64,000 bases of DNA from Anaerolineales bacterium (lineage in GTDB: Bacteria > Chloroflexota > Anaerolineae > Anaerolineales > Villigracilaceae), in NCBI GenBank assembly GCA_030583885.1, contig CP129480.1, positions 4,218,714 through 4,282,713 on the forward strand, given 5' to 3'. Below, one piece after another: positions 57,993 to 64,000 of this stretch (position 1 is the first letter of the stretch; the number at the start of each line of letters is the position of its first letter). The position numbers and the translations under genes were made by a program. The notes below the pieces were generated by a model, which did no database searches, was not told the DNA's origin, and was given only the letters and a program-made list of their open reading frames with translations.

Positions 57993-58313
57993 ATGGATCA
58001 AAATTGTCATGTTGAACCCATTCAAAAAGCAGTCTTGGATAGCGTACTAAAAAATGCCGATACAACTCTGTTGGCAGTTTCCGGCATGGGCTGTGTCAAC
58101 TGCGCCGCCCGAGTACGTAATGGACTCGTTTCACTTGATGGTGTTCACCACGCCGAGATTTATTTGGAGTCAGGGTTGGTGGAAGTGTATTTTGACGGAA
58201 GCAAGATCACTCAAGCAATGCTGGTCAATGCCGTTGCCGAAGCTGGCAATGACGGGCGGCATCATTATGAGGCTGTGGTTGTGGGCCAATCATTCCACAT
58301 TGAATCTGCATGA
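57993..58313 (+). CDS. Free-standing HMA-type metal-binding protein, copy 1
   Basis: 106 residues. N-terminal NCHVEPIQKAVLD is shared with copy 2 at 60201. The metal loop is GMGCVNCAARVRNGL (CxxC), the hallmark of HMA copper chaperones, followed by LVEVYFDGS and AVAEAGNDGRHHYEA. Cytoplasmic. It would carry Cu(I) to the ATPase or to exported copper proteins. AAAGGAGAAA site before ATG. Followed by a palindrome related to the leader of the PCYCGC gene. Confidence 0.85.
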   Translation: MDQNCHVEPIQKAVLDSVLKNADTTLLAVSGMGCVNCAARVRNGLVSLDGVHHAEIYLESGLVEVYFDGSKITQAMLVNAVAEAGNDGRHHYEAVVVGQSFHIESA

Positions 58314-58342
58314 TATTGTCGTGTATTAAGTCGTCAGACTAT

Positions 58343-58435
58343 TATGGGTATCCTCCGAATTCGGAGGATACCCATATGCTTAATAAGAGTAGAAAAATGC
58401 ATAGCCCTGCTGCACCTGCCCAGCACCTGTTTTAG
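58343..58435 (+). pseudogene. Orphan leader and truncated lipoprotein start
   Basis: A perfect 34-bp palindrome (58343-58376; arms of 17, centre GAATTC) ends at an ATG (58376) that opens only MLNKSRKMHSPAAPAQHLF. The same layout (GTCAGACTA, hairpin with GGAGGA in its right arm, then ATG and MFSKTRKFLF) precedes the PCYCGC lipoprotein at 60625. It appears to be what remains of a second copy of that gene after the first HMA gene. Confidence 0.55.
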
Positions 58436-59691
58436 GGAACATCTCCTAATTGATGAAGCTGGGTTAATGCAGGCTCGAAACCGGGATGGTATTTGAGTGC
58501 TGTCCTAAGATCCATCCGGGCTCTGTCATTATCCCCCAATGCTTCAAGGGAACGGGCGCGCCAATAGTAACTTTCTTCGAGTACCGGTTCACTCATAGCC
58601 TTGAGAGTGGTGGTAGCAAGTTCCATCACATCCTGATAACGTCCTGTGTAAAAATATGCCGAGTATGGACCGGTCTGATACCACATCATACGCCAGGGTC
58701 TCTCCTGCTCTGGAATATCAGGATACATGGCAAATGCTTTGTCAAACGCCACGGCTGCACCGTCATAATCCCAGAGTTGAACCAGACTGCTGCCCAGATT
58801 GAACCATGCAAAAAATTGATCCCGTCCGGCTAATTGGACGACCTCTTCCTTTGCCACCTGTGCTGAGCTTTGGTTGTTGTATTCCACATCAAAATGGGGT
58901 CCCAAAATCACGACCACGTCTTTCTGCCGTTCAATCGGATAAATAACAAGATATGTGAAATTAAACGCCCGCCAATTGCTCTCCAAATCCTCATACTGAA
59001 TAGACTGATCGGGACCATAATACGAATCCTGAACGATAAACCTGCCTTCGATTTCCTCGTAACCGGTCACGAGGACATAATGCCCCATCCAACCATCAAA
59101 ACCGCGTCCCTCGAAGCCTTTCTCGATGATCACCGGCAATTTGGCAGCCAACAGACGTTTGAGTAGTTCGATGTCACCGCCTGTACGGTAAACAATTTCA
59201 AATCCTGTTTCCTCCAGAACATAATCCGACAGTTCATAAGGCATTACATTCTTGTCTCGCGAATTGGGTTTGGTGAAGGCGGCAATCGGTCGCTGATCAC
59301 CGTCCCATCCCCAGTAAGTAAGCGCCATTGCCAAGGTAGCCGGGCCGCAGTTATTCCAGGTTTGATATTCATGCTGGGCACCATTGAGAATTATTTTTTC
59401 AGGTAAAGGTGTTGGCGACACTACGAGGGTTGGCGTCGTTGCTGGCATAAGTTGGGGTGCGGGAACTGTCCCAGTCGCGGTTGGGTGAGGAACTTCAGTT
59501 GTGGGGATCTGCTTTGGGACAAATAGCACCTTCTCCGGAGGAGATATTGCATACTTGATCTGTGCCCATGCTTCATTGACTCGCCATGCAACTTTTTCAT
59601 GAACCACAGGAATGGAATAGATCAGGGGAATCACAACAATTGACCCCAGCAGAAAAAATATTGCGAGTTTGGTGTTTGTTATCTTCTTCAT
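58432..59691 (-). CDS. Exported C39-family peptidase-like protein with TPR domain
   Basis: 419 residues. One N-terminal helix (about 10-26), a Pro/Thr linker (about 65-98), a C39-like papain-fold domain with catalytic Cys in WNNCGPATLAMALTYWGW (about 112-129), His in GHYVLVTGY and Asp in VQDSYYGP, then TPR-like helices to the end (about 290-419). Domain structure suggests a secreted processing protease or amidase that recruits a partner. It opposes the copper operons on both sides and does not share their strand, so it may be unrelated in function. Confidence 0.82.
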   Translation of the reverse strand: MKKITNTKLAIFFLLGSIVVIPLIYSIPVVHEKVAWRVNEAWAQIKYAISPPEKVLFVPKQIPTTEVPHPTATGTVPAPQLMPATTPTLVVSPTPLPEKIILNGAQHEYQTWNNCGPATLAMALTYWGWDGDQRPIAAFTKPNSRDKNVMPYELSDYVLEETGFEIVYRTGGDIELLKRLLAAKLPVIIEKGFEGRGFDGWMGHYVLVTGYEEIEGRFIVQDSYYGPDQSIQYEDLESNWRAFNFTYLVIYPIERQKDVVVILGPHFDVEYNNQSSAQVAKEEVVQLAGRDQFFAWFNLGSSLVQLWDYDGAAVAFDKAFAMYPDIPEQERPWRMMWYQTGPYSAYFYTGRYQDVMELATTTLKAMSEPVLEESYYWRARSLEALGDNDRARMDLRTALKYHPGFEPALTQLHQLGDVP

Positions 59692-59984
59692 ATGAATGTC
59701 TATTTGATCAAATTATTTTCCATGCAGGCACCATTTTGTACTCAGCTACACAGGTATTCCTGCTTATCCAAGGGTACACAGCTCAAATGAAAACTACCTG
59801 AAAAACAATATCCGCAAAATGGCGTATGCCCGGAATAGGCAAGATGTCTCTCTGCATTTAATGTCAAATCTTGTAGACTCCATCCTGCTGATTGAGATTG
59901 GCCCAGTCTTTGGTGTTTTTACTCAGTCAGTCAACTTAAATGGAAGAAGCACATGAAGAAATACAATTACCAAGGAGTGTCAAC
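59692..59984. other. Divergent intergenic region with regulatory site 7
   Basis: Holds the upstream regions of the C39 peptidase gene (left) and the YHS gene (right), with palindrome 7 at 59811. No gene is seen. Confidence 0.6.
59811..59826. promoter_or_regulatory. Copper/redox island palindrome, site 7 (weaker)
   Basis: TCCGCAA-AA-TGGCGTA; on the minus strand TACGCCA-TT-TTGCGGA, which fits sites 4 and 8. It is 159 bases before the YHS gene and 120 before the peptidase gene. Confidence 0.4.
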
Positions 59985-60188
59985 ATGTCATTCAAAGATC
60001 CCGTCTGTGGAAAACGCGTCAATCGCGGCAAAGCCCATATCACCATCGAGTTCGAAGGTGTGAACTATTTTCTGTGCTGTCCGCAATGCCAGGCTCAGTT
60101 TGAACGTTCCCCAAAAACCTTTGCCAAGCCCGAATTGGGAGAGAAGGCAAGGAAAGTCCAGCACCATCCCGTAAAACAACACAATTAA
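59985..60188 (+). CDS. YHS-domain protein
   Basis: 67 residues from ATG 59985 (AAGGAG nine bases before). FKDPVCGKRVNRGKAHITIEFEGVNYFLCCPQCQAQFERSP has the YHS pattern with an extra Cys pair (CCPQC) and a basic His-containing tail. Start of the second HMA unit: the HMA copy 2 gene follows after 12 bases. Confidence 0.8.
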   Translation: MSFKDPVCGKRVNRGKAHITIEFEGVNYFLCCPQCQAQFERSPKTFAKPELGEKARKVQHHPVKQHN

Positions 60189-60200
60189 AAGGAAACCTTT

Positions 60201-60500
60201 ATGAGCGACAATTGTCACGTTGAACCGATCCAAAAGTCCGCGCTGGATCATGTCATCCAGTCTGCCAACCGAATCCTGCTGTCCGTTTCAGGGATGGGCT
60301 GTCCCAACTGTGCCACAAGGGTACGTAATGGACTTCTGTTACTGGATGGCGTCCATGACGCTGATGTGATGTTGAACATGCGCATGGCGGAAGTTTACTT
60401 CGATGAGAATATGGTCTCTGCCGAGATGCTGATCCAGGCGGTAATTGGAGCAGGGAACGATGGACGTCACAATTATCAAGCGCAAGTGATAGCATCGTAA
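60201..60500 (+). CDS. Free-standing HMA-type metal-binding protein, copy 2
   Basis: 99 residues. It is a clear paralogue of 57993-58313: DNCHVEPIQKSALDHV, SVSGMGCPNCATRVRNGL, LLDGVH and GAGNDGRHNYQA all align. CxxC is CPNC. The N-terminal Cys-His pair is kept in both and may add a third or fourth ligand. Predicted copper chaperone of the cytoplasm. Confidence 0.85.
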   Translation: MSDNCHVEPIQKSALDHVIQSANRILLSVSGMGCPNCATRVRNGLLLLDGVHDADVMLNMRMAEVYFDENMVSAEMLIQAVIGAGNDGRHNYQAQVIAS

Positions 60501-60528
60501 ATGACCTTTCGTCAGATGACATTCATCA

Positions 60529-60544
60529 TAAGCCATTTGGCGTA
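60529..60544. promoter_or_regulatory. Copper/redox island palindrome, site 8
   Basis: TAAGCCA-TT-TGGCGTA, 81 bases upstream of the PCYCGC lipoprotein gene. The bases after it (CCCCACCCGCCGTACTGCGCTG) resemble those after site 4, in shorter words CCCGCC and CTGCGCT. Confidence 0.55.
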
Positions 60545-60594
60545 TATCCCCACCCGCCGTACTGCGCTGGAGATAACTTAATGGTCAGACTACT

Positions 60595-60624
60595 ATTGGG
60601 TCATCCGAACACGGAGGACCCAAT
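60595..60624 (+). promoter_or_regulatory. Hairpin that would hide the ribosome site of the PCYCGC gene
   Basis: ATTGGGTC (60595-60602) with GACCCAAT (60617-60624) and TCCG with CGGA form one stem with a single mismatch. The right arm contains GGAGG, the ribosome site, and ends at the base before ATG 60625. Opening the hairpin would be needed for translation. Confidence 0.55.
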
Positions 60625-61071
60625 ATGTTTTCAAAGACCAGAAAGTTCCTTTTCCTTCTCGTTATTTTGGCGCTGACCGCTACTGCGGTTTCTGCCTGCT
60701 CCACTTCCAACTCTGATGACGCGCATCTTGCCATGATGCCGCTCGACCAAATGCCAATGGAAGTTCAGTCCGCGCCTGTGGCGGTACAGGAGGCCTATCA
60801 GTTCAACACCGCCAACCCCGACATCATGAAAAATATTCCCTGCTACTGCGGATGCGGCGACATCGGTCACACCTCGAATTACGATTGCTACGTCTCGAAC
60901 ATCGATGACAAGAACAACATCACCTTCGACAACCATGCCCTCGGCTGTTCCATCTGCGTGGACATCACACAGGATGTGATGCGCATGTTACGGGACGGCA
61001 AAAGTCCGCAGGATGCCAGGGCTTACATCGACGCGACGTATTCCAAGTACGGACCCTCCAACATCCCCTAA
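60625..61071 (+). CDS. PCYCGC-motif lipoprotein
   Basis: 148 residues. Lipobox VSAC (Cys25), then the family motif IPCYCGCGDIGH (72-77 for PCYCGC), a second Cys in YDCYVSNI and CSICVD near 113-118. The Cys clusters probably bind copper or iron outside the membrane. In this cluster it heads the genes for two CuA-type proteins and an iron-sulfur membrane protein. It starts right after the hairpin leader described above. Confidence 0.88.
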   Translation: MFSKTRKFLFLLVILALTATAVSACSTSNSDDAHLAMMPLDQMPMEVQSAPVAVQEAYQFNTANPDIMKNIPCYCGCGDIGHTSNYDCYVSNIDDKNNITFDNHALGCSICVDITQDVMRMLRDGKSPQDARAYIDATYSKYGPSNIP

Positions 61072-61075
61072 TCTC

Positions 61076-61519
61076 ATGCGCTTTTATTTCTCTCTTCTCC
61101 TTCTCGTGATGGCTGGACTGGTGGTGGCGTTCGTGCCTCTGCCAGTTCCAGCCGTTGCGCCTCAGGAGCGGACCTTTGAGGTGGATGCGCGCCAATATGC
61201 CTATTCCCCCTCCGAACTGAAAGTCAACGCTGGCGACACCGTGACCATCCAACTGGTCAGCGCCGATGTCGTTCACGGACTCTACGTGGATGGCTACGAT
61301 ATTTCCGTCGAAGCCGATCCCGGTCAAACCGCAACCTTGACCTTTGTCGCGGACAAGTCCGGCTCCTTCCGCTTTCGATGCAACGTCACCTGCGGAGCCA
61401 TGCACCCGTTCATGATCGGCAAGTTGACGGTCGGCTCGAACATCTGGCTGTATCGCTCGATCGGTTTGGCAATGTTGGCTGTGCTTGGCATAACTTTATC
61501 TCTAAAACAAAAAACATAA
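61076..61519 (+). CDS. CuA-type cupredoxin (cytochrome oxidase subunit II-like)
   Basis: 147 residues from ATG 61076. One N-terminal helix (about 4-24), a cupredoxin domain with the CuA ligand set His67 in SADVVHGLY, Cys102 and Cys106 in RCNVTCGAMHPFM, His110 and Met113, and a C-terminal helix (about 125-143). The usual CuA Glu/Trp between the two Cys is Val104. No helix pair of true oxidase subunit II is present, so it is a free-standing electron carrier. Starts five bases after the PCYCGC gene. Confidence 0.85.
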   Translation: MRFYFSLLLLVMAGLVVAFVPLPVPAVAPQERTFEVDARQYAYSPSELKVNAGDTVTIQLVSADVVHGLYVDGYDISVEADPGQTATLTFVADKSGSFRFRCNVTCGAMHPFMIGKLTVGSNIWLYRSIGLAMLAVLGITLSLKQKT

Positions 61520-61526
61520 TTCCATC

Positions 61527-62858
61527 ATGGCAAAGATCGAACTTACCCGTATCCCCTTTATAAAGAACGCTCTCAAAAGCCGTTACCCGCAATTGGCAGT
61601 CTTTATCGTGATGCTGATCGGTTACATCTTTGCCATCCTTGCAGGACTCATCGGGACGCCTGTCGGGAGTCATAACTTTAGCATTGTCTTCGTGTGGATC
61701 GCATGGTGGGCGATCCTGATCCTTGTCGCCGTCCCATTCTTCGGGCGTGGATGGTGCGCAGTTTGCCCGATCCCACTTCCAGGCGAGTGGTTACAGCGCG
61801 GAGCAATCTTAAGTCCCCCCGATAAAAGACCGAAGTGGCTCAATCTGCGCGTGCCAAAGATGTTCCGCAATATCTGGCTGCAGAATATTTCATTTCTACT
61901 TCTTGCTCTCTTCAGCAGCGTGCTGCTGACAACCCCGAATATCACCGGCATCGTCCTAGCCGCCATGCTCTTTGCTGCCATTGGACTTAGCACAGTCTTT
62001 GAACGCCGTGCCTTTTGCCGCTATCTTTGCCCGGTTGGCGGATTTATCGGTCTGTATTCCCAAACCGCTCCCATCGAATTGCGCATCAAAGATAAGCAGG
62101 TCTGCGTTACTTGTGAAGGCAAGCCCTGCTATAACGGTTCGTCAGCAGGTTACGGCTGTCCGTGGGATGTCTTCCCTGGCGGCTTGACCAGGAATACCTA
62201 TTGCGGCTTGTGCATGGAATGTATCCGCACCTGCCCGCACGATAATATCGCCATCAACCTGCGTCCCTTTTCCGCTGACCTTGCCAAACCTTCGGTACAC
62301 ATGGACGAAGCCTTAAAAGCCTTCATCATGCTAGGCTCGGCGATCATTTATGCAGGCGTTCTGCTCGGTCCGTGGGGCATGTTTAAGGACGCCGCCTACA
62401 ATGTTGGCTCAAGTGCGTGGTTCGTATACGCCGTTGCATTTCTTGCGATCATCTTCGTTGTTTTGCCTGGGGTGTTCACGCTTGGTATTCTAAACACAAA
62501 GAATACGCTTCCACTTAAACAAAGATTTGCATCGCTCTCTACCGCCCTGATCCCATTGGGCTTGATGTTCTGGGTGGCATTTAGTCTGTCCTTCGTTCTC
62601 ACCAACGCCTCCTACATCATAGCTGCCCTCTCTGATCCGCTGGGGCTTGGCTGGAATATTTTTGGCACAGCCAATGCAGCATGGCAGCCGATGCTCACCT
62701 CCATTCTCGCGCCCGCACAAACATTAGCACTGATCGGCGGCTTGATCTGGTCTGCGCGCACCGCGCAAAAAGCCGCAGGTGAAGTAAAGGTTTCACCCTT
62801 TCCAGTGATCGTGTATTGTTTTATCGCCACCTCTCTCATGCTCTGGTTATTACTATGA
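61527..62858 (+). CDS. NapH/CcoG-like membrane 4Fe-4S protein, copy 2
   Basis: 443 residues, about nine helices. Cys motifs: GRGWCAVCPIPLPGE (about 73-88), RAFCRYLCPVGGF, CVTCEGKPC and YCGLCMECIRTCPHDN (about 225-240). It fits NapH/NosR-type electron donors more closely than copy 1 because the first motif is complete. Between two CuA genes, it may feed them from the quinol pool. The last four bases overlap the next gene (ATGA). Confidence 0.82.
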   Translation: MAKIELTRIPFIKNALKSRYPQLAVFIVMLIGYIFAILAGLIGTPVGSHNFSIVFVWIAWWAILILVAVPFFGRGWCAVCPIPLPGEWLQRGAILSPPDKRPKWLNLRVPKMFRNIWLQNISFLLLALFSSVLLTTPNITGIVLAAMLFAAIGLSTVFERRAFCRYLCPVGGFIGLYSQTAPIELRIKDKQVCVTCEGKPCYNGSSAGYGCPWDVFPGGLTRNTYCGLCMECIRTCPHDNIAINLRPFSADLAKPSVHMDEALKAFIMLGSAIIYAGVLLGPWGMFKDAAYNVGSSAWFVYAVAFLAIIFVVLPGVFTLGILNTKNTLPLKQRFASLSTALIPLGLMFWVAFSLSFVLTNASYIIAALSDPLGLGWNIFGTANAAWQPMLTSILAPAQTLALIGGLIWSARTAQKAAGEVKVSPFPVIVYCFIATSLMLWLLL

Positions 62859-63832
62859 AACGCTCTGAACTCATCTCCCGTTTCCTGATCGTCGCAGGAA
62901 TTCTCCTTGCAGTTGGCGCTCCATTATTCCTGTGGGCGCGCACACCCTTAATCCATGCACGCATGGCGGAGGATGGCGGCTGGAATCCCGATGTTATTCA
63001 AGCAGAAGTTGGCAAGCCTCTTCATCTAAAGATCACTTCGGATGACGTTGTACATGGCTTTGCAGTCGGTCAGATGGAGATGCAAAGTGTGGACATCCTA
63101 CCCGGCAAAGTCACCGACATCACACTGAACTTCGATAAGCCTGGGATCTATACCTTCTTCTGCACGCGCTGGTGCGGACTCAACCACTGGCGGATGCGCG
63201 GCACAATAGAAGTCAGTGGCGCTTCTACCGACCCCGAGCCTGCTACTGTTCCCCTCTACGTTTCCCTCAACCTCGACATTGACGCTCCGCACGACTCGCC
63301 CATTATTCCAAATGGAAGACCCTTGGCACTCAACGGTAAATTTCTCGCAACCAATTTTCCAATCTCCCAATCTCCCGATTACTATCGTTCCCACTCGCCC
63401 TACCAAGTCTTCACCGACTTATCCAACACATCCTTAACCGAGTCCCAAAAGTGGGATGCAGTTGCCTATCTTTGGCAATCGAATACCACACCCGAATCCC
63501 TTGCCAACGGAAAAGAACTCTACGCCCAAAACTGCGCGGCTTGTCACGGCGAAAACGGCGCAGGCGACGGCGTCTTTGCCGACGATCTTGCTGAGACGGG
63601 GGAAGCCTCGATGCAAACAATGGAAGGTGCAATGGACATGGTGATGCAGAACCCCGTGGATTTCACCGATCCGCGGCGAATGCTTGGCGCGAGCCCAGCA
63701 TTATTGCAAGGGAAAATCTTGCGCGGTGGCATGGGAACAGGCATGCCCATGTGGGGCGTAATTTTTACTGAAGAACAAATCTGGGACCTGATTGCGTACA
63801 TCTATTCGTTCCAGTTTGAATATCAAAAGTAA
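62855..63832 (+). CDS. CuA domain fused to cytochrome c
   Basis: 325 residues from ATG 62855. N-terminal helix (about 8-28), a CuA domain with His67 in DDVVHGFA, Cys103 and Cys107 in FCTRWCGLNHWRM, His111 and Met114, an unusual linker of about 40 residues with QSPDYYRSHSPYQ, and a monoheme cytochrome c with CAACH at 227-231 and a Met ligand in GMGTGMPMWG. This is the CuA-plus-cytochrome c layout of caa3-type oxidase subunit II but with one helix only. It would take electrons from the CuA or Fe-S partner and give them to a terminal acceptor not encoded in the window. Confidence 0.88.
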   Translation: MKRSELISRFLIVAGILLAVGAPLFLWARTPLIHARMAEDGGWNPDVIQAEVGKPLHLKITSDDVVHGFAVGQMEMQSVDILPGKVTDITLNFDKPGIYTFFCTRWCGLNHWRMRGTIEVSGASTDPEPATVPLYVSLNLDIDAPHDSPIIPNGRPLALNGKFLATNFPISQSPDYYRSHSPYQVFTDLSNTSLTESQKWDAVAYLWQSNTTPESLANGKELYAQNCAACHGENGAGDGVFADDLAETGEASMQTMEGAMDMVMQNPVDFTDPRRMLGASPALLQGKILRGGMGTGMPMWGVIFTEEQIWDLIAYIYSFQFEYQK

Positions 63833-63841
63833 GGAGGCTCA

Positions 63842-64000
63842 ATGAGCAAAAAAAATAAGAAGTATCAAAAGCAGAGAAAGAAGAATTTCCCTTGGTTGTT
63901 TGTCGCACTCGGTGGGATTCTTCTGGCAGCGGCGGCGTTTTTCTTTGCCAACCAAGGCGGTGGCAATGGAGGAGGGACGCCATCCATTGCGGTGGATCAG
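63842..64000 (+). CDS. Membrane-anchored protein, N-terminal part (cut by window end)
   Basis: ATG 63842 follows an AAGGAGG site. The visible 53 residues are a strongly basic start (SKKNKKYQKQRKKNF), one membrane helix (about 18-38) and a Gly-rich linker ending TPSIAVDQ. The rest lies outside the window. It follows the CuA-cytochrome gene after nine bases and is most likely part of the same operon. Family not assigned. Confidence 0.6.
   Translation, partial: MSKKNKKYQKQRKKNFPWLFVALGGILLAAAAFFFANQGGGNGGGTPSIAVDQ

Noticed and set aside
38974..60544. FNR, CueR or CsoR sites as explanation for the shared palindrome
   Set aside because: The halves TAGGCAA/TTGCCTA do not match the TTGATnnnnATCAA type of FNR, and no G-tract of CsoR or long spacer of MerR-type promoters is evident.
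60625..63832. Calling the cluster an N2O reductase (nos) operon or a cytochrome oxidase operon
   Set aside because: No nosZ, nosDFY or oxidase subunit I is present in the window; CuA and NapH-like parts alone do not prove either.

Overview
The window looks like a chromosomal segment of a Chloroflexota bacterium, probably class Anaerolineae. This is an inference from gene content: many Anaerolineae-style lipoproteins with Thr/Pro linkers, DUF3105 and DUF2085 proteins, a PCYCGC lipoprotein, zinc-ribbon membrane proteins and a degenerate trace of a mevalonate-pathway gene. No rRNA, tRNA, CRISPR array, transposase or integrase was recognised.

0-10 kb is housekeeping and export. It holds the end of an OsmC-type gene, a NYN-domain nuclease, a histone-deacetylase-like amidohydrolase, a zinc-ribbon membrane protein, a BaiN-type flavoprotein, a MIO-type aromatic amino acid lyase, and a minus-strand operon (ABC ATPase, two ABC-2 permeases, GNAT acetyltransferase). 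A very small gene at 9.8 kb has its own promoter and terminator.

10-23 kb is an extracytoplasmic acylation island. A PIG-L deacetylase precedes two tandem MBOAT/SGNH pairs whose MBOATs both end in FIYFQF. A third set follows that is built like the D-alanylation (dlt) pathway: a 37-residue membrane microprotein ending in WIYQGF, a DltB-like MBOAT, a DltD-like SGNH protein, a lipoprotein with an SGNH-like GDC motif, an acyl carrier protein and a fatty-acyl-AMP-ligase-like enzyme. Palindromic repeats pepper this part, and one lies in frame inside the third MBOAT gene. 23-28 kb has three large secreted proteins and a graveyard of gene fragments.

28-36 kb is accessory: a HTH/NB-ARC/TPR regulator divergent from a secreted repeat protein with a palindrome between them, an unrecognised 496-residue protein, three degenerate copies of a sequence resembling the 5' end of a diphosphomevalonate decarboxylase gene, and a TetR regulator between two NAD(P)-binding oxidoreductases.

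36-64 kb is a large copper, thiol and redox island: L,D-transpeptidase, Rieske protein, YVTN lipoprotein, multicopper oxidase, FixH/YtkA-like proteins, a two-component system, a CcdA-like protein whose segments are circularly permuted, DsbA- and TlpA-like thioredoxins, a rhodanese, five YHS modules, a CopA ATPase, an Lgt-like protein, cupredoxins, two NapH-like iron-sulfur membrane proteins, two free-standing HMA proteins, a PCYCGC lipoprotein and two CuA-type proteins, one fused to cytochrome c. Eight promoter regions in this island carry versions of a 16-bp palindrome (best form TAGGCAATATTGCCTA), which suggests one regulon, perhaps run by the NarL-type response regulator encoded inside it.
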